A program made the translations under genes and the position numbers. From contig CALIIG010000073.1 of the NCBI GenBank assembly GCA_938018155.1, forward strand, positions 1-11,175: a stretch of 11,175 nucleotides of DNA, written 5' to 3'. Below the pieces are notes generated by a model, which ran no database searches, had not been told where the DNA came from, and was given only the letters and a program-made list of their open reading frames with translations. This DNA is from an uncultured Prevotella sp. Lineage in GTDB: Bacteria; Bacteroidota; Bacteroidia; Bacteroidales; Bacteroidaceae. Each line of letters opens with the position of its first letter. The first letter of the stretch is position 1. This document shows positions 6,949 through 11,175 of this stretch, piece after piece.

Positions 6949-7830
6949 TTATGCCTGCGTAAGTTGCATGTAATAGCCTAACTTGTACAGTTTAAAGATA
7001 AAAAGACTGGGCTTTTTCGACAAAAGATTAGTTTTCCAGGCGTGGCGTCTCCACTGGAATATTTTACGGAAAATAAAGCCCAACGGATTACCCTGTATGC
7101 GATTGGCTGTTGCCAAAACAGAAGAATAGCCCTGCAAACTGCTGTGCAGAGCATACAGATTTTCCATGGCCTGCTCGGTCTTTTCCACAAAATTCGCATT
7201 GCTTTCATATTCTATATACCCCGTGGGCGCGTCGATATGTGTGATGGGAATGCCTGCAAGAGCCAGCTCTCTGCCCAGTAAAACATCTTCGTAACCGTAC
7301 TTATGGAGGCGGGTATCAAACTGGTGCTGCATAAAAATATCACGCCGAATCATGAAGTTTGAAGCATTAAAGCTCTGGTATGGATGCTTAGCTCTTAGGC
7401 TTGCACTGTTGTTACGTTCAGCTTCATGCTCGTAAAGGTAGCGCAAATTGCCGTCAGGGCCCTTGAGAGCCTGATGTCCACCACATATAACCTGAGCGTT
7501 TTGGGCGGCACTAATGTATGTCTTAAGGTAGTCGTTACTTACCATAACGCGATGGGCATCAACGAAAAGAAGCCACTCTCCACGGGCTTCTTGTGCAAGG
7601 AAATTCCTTATTGCGCTGCGCCCTAAGTTTGTATTGCACCTGATATAATGAAAGCCTTCTAACTTATTGAGCTGGCTAAGGCTCTCAACAAGAGCCGTAT
7701 TGGTAGAGGCATCATCGCCTATCACAATCTCCCATTCGAGGCCGTTGATGGCCTCTGCCTGTATCATCAGCGAACCTGCAAGCCCGCGACAATCATCGTT
7801 AAAGGTAGGAATTAATATTGAAATCATCAT
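6949..7830 (-). CDS. Family 2-like glycosyltransferase translationally coupled to uvrA
   Basis: This encodes a 293-aa GT-A enzyme. The start at 7830 is chosen because its ATG overlaps the uvrA TGA as ATGA and the first strand [12 protein letters not shown] begins immediately. A longer reading from 7872 would only re-use uvrA codons. It has the nucleotide-binding VIGDDAS (D39-D40) and NLGRSAIRNFLAQEARG (68-84). The metal site reads FVDAHR (D91, H93), so it is DXH rather than DXD. A KYGYEDVLLGREL segment (177-189), with E181-D182, resembles the C-terminal part of galactosyl/GalNAc-type transferases. DXH is also the form used by polypeptide GalNAc-transferases, but no substrate can be concluded. 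It must be translated from the uvrA mRNA. It differs from the other GT2 proteins in this window and may belong to another pathway. Confidence 0.9.
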   Translation of the reverse strand: MMISILIPTFNDDCRGLAGSLMIQAEAINGLEWEIVIGDDASTNTALVESLSQLNKLEGFHYIRCNTNLGRSAIRNFLAQEARGEWLLFVDAHRVMVSNDYLKTYISAAQNAQVICGGHQALKGPDGNLRYLYEHEAERNNSASLRAKHPYQSFNASNFMIRRDIFMQHQFDTRLHKYGYEDVLLGRELALAGIPITHIDAPTGYIEYESNANFVEKTEQAMENLYALHSSLQGYSSVLATANRIQGNPLGFIFRKIFQWRRHAWKTNLLSKKPSLFIFKLYKLGYYMQLTQA

Positions 7831-10694
7831 AATTTGTCTGTCAAATACCTGGCAGTTATACTGTCTTTGCATTTAACCACCTCCTCAGGAGTGCCTGCAC
7901 ACACAATGTTTCCACCACCGTTACCACCCTCCGGGCCAATATCGATAATCCAATCAGCACATTTTATCACATCCAGATTGTGCTCAATGACAAGCACTGT
8001 GTGCCCACGCTCAATGAGAGCATGGAATGCTTTGAGCAGCCTGCTGATGTCGTGGAAATGAAGTCCTGTCGTAGGCTCGTCGAAAATAAACAGTGTAGGT
8101 TCCTGCTTTTCCTGACCAATGAAGCAGGCTAACTTCACACGCTGGTTCTCTCCACCCGATAAAGTAGACGAGTTTTGACCGAGCTTGATATAGCCCAGGC
8201 CTACATCTTCCAAAGGTTTCAGCCGGTTTACAATAGCCTTCTGATTGTGGTGGCTGAAGAAATCAACTGCTTCAGATACGGTCATATTCAATACATCGTT
8301 AATGTTTTTGCCCTCAAAGCGCACGTCTAATATCTCTTTCTTGAAACGTTGACCGTGGCATGCCTCACACTCTAACGTGAGATCGGCCATAAACTGCATT
8401 TCAACCGTGATAAATCCGGCACCTTTACACTCCTCGCATCTGCCGCCGTCGGTGTTAAATGAAAAGTATTGCGGAGTGAATCCAAGTTGTTTTGACAGAG
8501 GTTGTTCGGCGTAAAGCTGGCGAATTGCTTCGTAAGCCTTGAGGTATGTGGCCGGATTTGAGCGGGTACTCTTGCCTATAGGGTTCTGGTCGACAAACTC
8601 AACGTGTTTAATATCCGTCCAATTGCCATCGAGAGACAGATATTCTCCGGGAGCATCGGCAACCTCATCCATATGACGTTTAAGCACAGGATAAAGAGTT
8701 CCCTTAACTAAACTCGACTTCCCTGAACCGGAAACACCGGTAATTACCGTCATAACGTTAAGCGGAAACTGAGCTGTTATGCCTTTCAAATTGTTCATTC
8801 GGCATCCCTTCAGCGTTATCGACTTGTTCCATGAACGACGCGAAGAGGGTACGGGTATTTGCTCGGCACCAGTAAGATATTTAATAGTATAACTGCGTGG
8901 ATAGCGTTGGAGAAGTGCCTCTTTGTCAGGATTGCCCATGCTTAATTGTTCGGGCACAGGGCCTTGATATACAATTTCGCCTCCGTTTGTACCCGCATCA
9001 GGCCCGATATCAATCAGCCAGTCGGCAGCTTTCATTATCTCTTCGTCATGCTCAACAACAATAACCGTGTTGCCCAAAGCCTGAAGTTCGCGCAGAACGT
9101 GTATCAATTGGTCGGTGTCGCGGCTGTGCAGGCCGATACTTGGCTCGTCTAAGATATAAAGACTACCCACGAGAGACGAACCCAAAGACGTCGTAAGGTT
9201 GATGCGTTGACTTTCACCACCCGAGAGCGTATTGCTCTGACGGTTAAGGGTTAAGTATTGTAAGCCTACTTCACACAGGAAGTTTAAGCGGGTCTTTATT
9301 TCGGGAAGCAGCAGTTTGCTCACCTCTTTTTCGTGCCCGTTAAGCTCTAATTGATCAAACCATTCCTTTAAATTGCTTATCGGTATTTCAACAAGGTCGG
9401 TTATGCTACGCCCGTTTATCTTAACCCATGTAGCCTCTTTCTTAAGACGTGTGCCGTGACAGACAGGACAAATAGTCTTACCACGGTAGCGGCTTAGCAT
9501 GACACGATACTGAATTTTGTATTGATTCTCCTTAACCATCTGAAAGAATGTGTCGATACAAACAGCGTCATCCCGGAGCGTTCCGTCTTTTTTCAGCTCA
9601 GAAGGAAGCCCATGCCACAGTATGTTTTTTTGCTTTTGTGTAAGCTCATAATACGGCGTGAAGATAGGAAAATTGTCGGTTTTCGCCCTCCTGCAGAACT
9701 CATCCTGCCACGTTTTCATCTTATCGCCGTGCCAACACTGTACGCATCCGTCGTAGACAGAGAGGGTAGTATTGGGGATTACCAGCTTTTCGTCGATGCC
9801 AATAACGCTGCCAAATCCCTCGCATGCGGGGCAGGCACCCGCGGGTGAGTTAAAGGAGAACATGTTATCATTGGGTTCTTCGAAGATGATACCGTCGGCT
9901 TCGAAGCGGGATGAAAAGTCGAACGACAGGTTAGAAGGCAGGAAAACAAGCCGGCATGAACCGTCGCCCTCATACATTGCCGATTCGGTAGAGTCGACTA
10001 ATCGGGCTATATCGTCCTTCTCTTTGGAAACACGCAGACGGTCAATAACCAGATAGGTTGAAGAAATATGATTGACAATATCAGACAAAAGAGAAACGAA
10101 CTTATCGTCTGACGTGCTTAACAGGTCTTCAATACGAATAATTTCTCCACCGAACATGATGCGGGTGTAACCCTCTTGCAGGTACATCTCCAATTGTTTT
10201 TCGGGTGTCCGGCCTGTAATAACATGGAAAGGAGCCAGAATCATAAACATAGTTCCCTCGCCAAATTCCATTACTTTATGAAGAATATCTTCCGTAGAAT
10301 GTTTCTTTACCTCCTGTCCTGATACAGGAGAAATGGTGTGACCGATACGCGAATACAACATACTGAGGTATTCATATACCTCAGTAGATGTTCCGACGGT
10401 TGAACGGGGGTTACGCGAAGTAACCTTTTGTTCGATGGCAATGGCAGGTGGAAGACCTTTGATAAAATCGCATTCGGGCTTGCTCATGCGCCCAAGGAAC
10501 TGACGTGCATAGCTTGAAAGGCTCTCGACATAACGGCGTTGTCCTTCGGCATACAGCGTATCGAAAGCCAAAGACGACTTGCCAGAGCCTGAAACGCCTG
10601 TGATAACAATAAGTTTATTACGTGGTATGTTTACATTTATATTCTTAAGGTTATTGACCCTCGCGCCCTTAACCTCAATCAATTTATCTTCCAT
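7827..10694 (-). CDS. uvrA: UvrABC excinuclease subunit A
   Basis: This encodes a full-length UvrA of 955 aa, the damage-scanning ATPase of nucleotide excision repair that loads UvrB onto DNA. The first Walker A is GVSGSGKSS (33-41). The region at about 130-250 corresponds to the UvrB-binding domain, so this is not the short UvrA2 type. The first signature is [11 protein letters not shown] (487-497) with [10 protein letters not shown] (514-523). The second Walker A is GVSGSGKSS (653-661), with the [17 protein letters not shown] block (701-717). The C-terminal zinc module has C753/C756 and C776/C779, and the second signature is [11 protein letters not shown] (842-852) with [10 protein letters not shown] (870-879). 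In the first zinc module only the C288/C291 pair remains; the earlier CxxC is replaced by a [11 protein letters not shown] stretch (268-278), which I recall as common in Bacteroidetes UvrA. The stop overlaps the following glycosyltransferase start. Confidence 0.97.
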   Translation of the reverse strand: MEDKLIEVKGARVNNLKNINVNIPRNKLIVITGVSGSGKSSLAFDTLYAEGQRRYVESLSSYARQFLGRMSKPECDFIKGLPPAIAIEQKVTSRNPRSTVGTSTEVYEYLSMLYSRIGHTISPVSGQEVKKHSTEDILHKVMEFGEGTMFMILAPFHVITGRTPEKQLEMYLQEGYTRIMFGGEIIRIEDLLSTSDDKFVSLLSDIVNHISSTYLVIDRLRVSKEKDDIARLVDSTESAMYEGDGSCRLVFLPSNLSFDFSSRFEADGIIFEEPNDNMFSFNSPAGACPACEGFGSVIGIDEKLVIPNTTLSVYDGCVQCWHGDKMKTWQDEFCRRAKTDNFPIFTPYYELTQKQKNILWHGLPSELKKDGTLRDDAVCIDTFFQMVKENQYKIQYRVMLSRYRGKTICPVCHGTRLKKEATWVKINGRSITDLVEIPISNLKEWFDQLELNGHEKEVSKLLLPEIKTRLNFLCEVGLQYLTLNRQSNTLSGGESQRINLTTSLGSSLVGSLYILDEPSIGLHSRDTDQLIHVLRELQALGNTVIVVEHDEEIMKAADWLIDIGPDAGTNGGEIVYQGPVPEQLSMGNPDKEALLQRYPRSYTIKYLTGAEQIPVPSSRRSWNKSITLKGCRMNNLKGITAQFPLNVMTVITGVSGSGKSSLVKGTLYPVLKRHMDEVADAPGEYLSLDGNWTDIKHVEFVDQNPIGKSTRSNPATYLKAYEAIRQLYAEQPLSKQLGFTPQYFSFNTDGGRCEECKGAGFITVEMQFMADLTLECEACHGQRFKKEILDVRFEGKNINDVLNMTVSEAVDFFSHHNQKAIVNRLKPLEDVGLGYIKLGQNSSTLSGGENQRVKLACFIGQEKQEPTLFIFDEPTTGLHFHDISRLLKAFHALIERGHTVLVIEHNLDVIKCADWIIDIGPEGGNGGGNIVCAGTPEEVVKCKDSITARYLTDKL

Positions 10695-10721
10695 TACATT
10701 CTAATATAAACGTTTAGAATA

Positions 10722-10737
10722 CAAAATTACAAAATTA
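10722..10737 (-). promoter_or_regulatory. Tandem -7 boxes upstream of uvrA
   Basis: On the minus strand the sequence reads TAATTTTG twice in a row, and each copy matches TAnnTTTG. The box nearer the gene ends 28 nt before the uvrA ATG at 10694. No TTTG -33 box lies at 19-20 nt spacing from either copy, so promoter strength and the true start site are uncertain. The region is A/T-rich, which makes chance matches easier. Confidence 0.4.
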
Positions 10738-10831
10738 AGCGGATTAAACTATATATATTAAATCATTTTGCAACACCATATTCATATAATCAATATTTCT
10801 GCGTTAAACCTGCATAAAAAAACGATTCGGT

Positions 10832-10863
10832 TTTGTGCCTTTTTGAATAATTGGTTATCTTTG
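10832..10863 (+). promoter_or_regulatory. Promoter of pfkA
   Basis: TTTG at 10832-10835 is followed after 20 nt by TATCTTTG at 10856-10863, a full Bacteroidetes promoter. The -7 box ends about 50 nt before the pfkA ATG at 10915, predicting a leader of roughly 45 nt that is A-rich with no clear Shine-Dalgarno sequence. The 220-bp gap to uvrA therefore holds two divergent promoters. Confidence 0.8.
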
Positions 10864-10911
10864 CAGCATATAGAAAAGAAAACAAACACAATATAAATTA
10901 ATAACCTGTAA

Positions 10912-11175
<264 letters not shown>

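Noticed and set aside
6744..6981. Two short plus-strand open frames with 15-residue peptide repeats (such as VRRSSAAR)
   Set aside because: The peptide repeats only reflect the 45-nt DNA repeat, whose period is divisible by three and so repeats in every frame. No promoter or start context supports them, and both frames are equally open.
7831..7872. Longer start of the uvrA-linked glycosyltransferase at 7872
   Set aside because: It would add 14 residues unlike the family, all read from uvrA coding sequence, while the ATGA overlap at 7830 gives the expected N-terminus.

Overview
The window looks like chromosomal DNA from a member of the Bacteroidales, probably Prevotellaceae. The main reason is that TAnnTTTG (-7) boxes stand in front of several genes. 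Two of them have a TTTG -33 box at the expected 19-20 nt spacing (upstream of the 271-aa gene and of pfkA). Shine-Dalgarno sequences are weak or absent, and the UvrA variant fits the same phylum. The genus is inference; no rRNA or other strong marker is present.

Layout, left to right. Bases 1-244 hold no complete gene: there is a leftward -7 box near the left edge, two 37-nt near-identical direct repeats, and a strong hairpin terminator. A leftward gene for an acidic-tailed protein of unknown function (245-1060) has its own promoter. Next comes a leftward three-gene glycosyltransferase (GT) cluster, in transcription order GT2 (4145-3183), GT2 (3225-2257) and a GT-B/GT4-type enzyme (2237-1128). 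Diverging from it is a rightward pair: a Wzx/PST-type lipid-linked glycan flippase (4224-5717) and, 3 nt later, another GT2 (5721-6722). A 226-bp convergent gap (6723-6948) contains a GC-rich tandem hairpin repeat. Leftward again is uvrA (10694-7827), followed with an ATGA overlap by a fifth glycosyltransferase (7830-6949). At the right edge, diverging from uvrA, is the start of pfkA (10915 onward, cut by the window end).

Functionally, bases 1128-6722 form a small surface-glycan module. Cytosolic glycosyltransferases would extend a lipid-linked oligosaccharide, and the flippase would move it across the inner membrane. No initiating sugar-phosphate transferase, polymerase, ligase or nucleotide-sugar synthesis gene is visible, so the module must depend on genes elsewhere. 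The flanks (uvrA, pfkA) are housekeeping genes.

I found no clear undescribed multi-gene system. The most interesting signals are the two non-coding repeat structures, the apparently leaderless GT2 promoter, and the tight coupling of a GT with a DXH-type motif to the DNA-repair gene uvrA.
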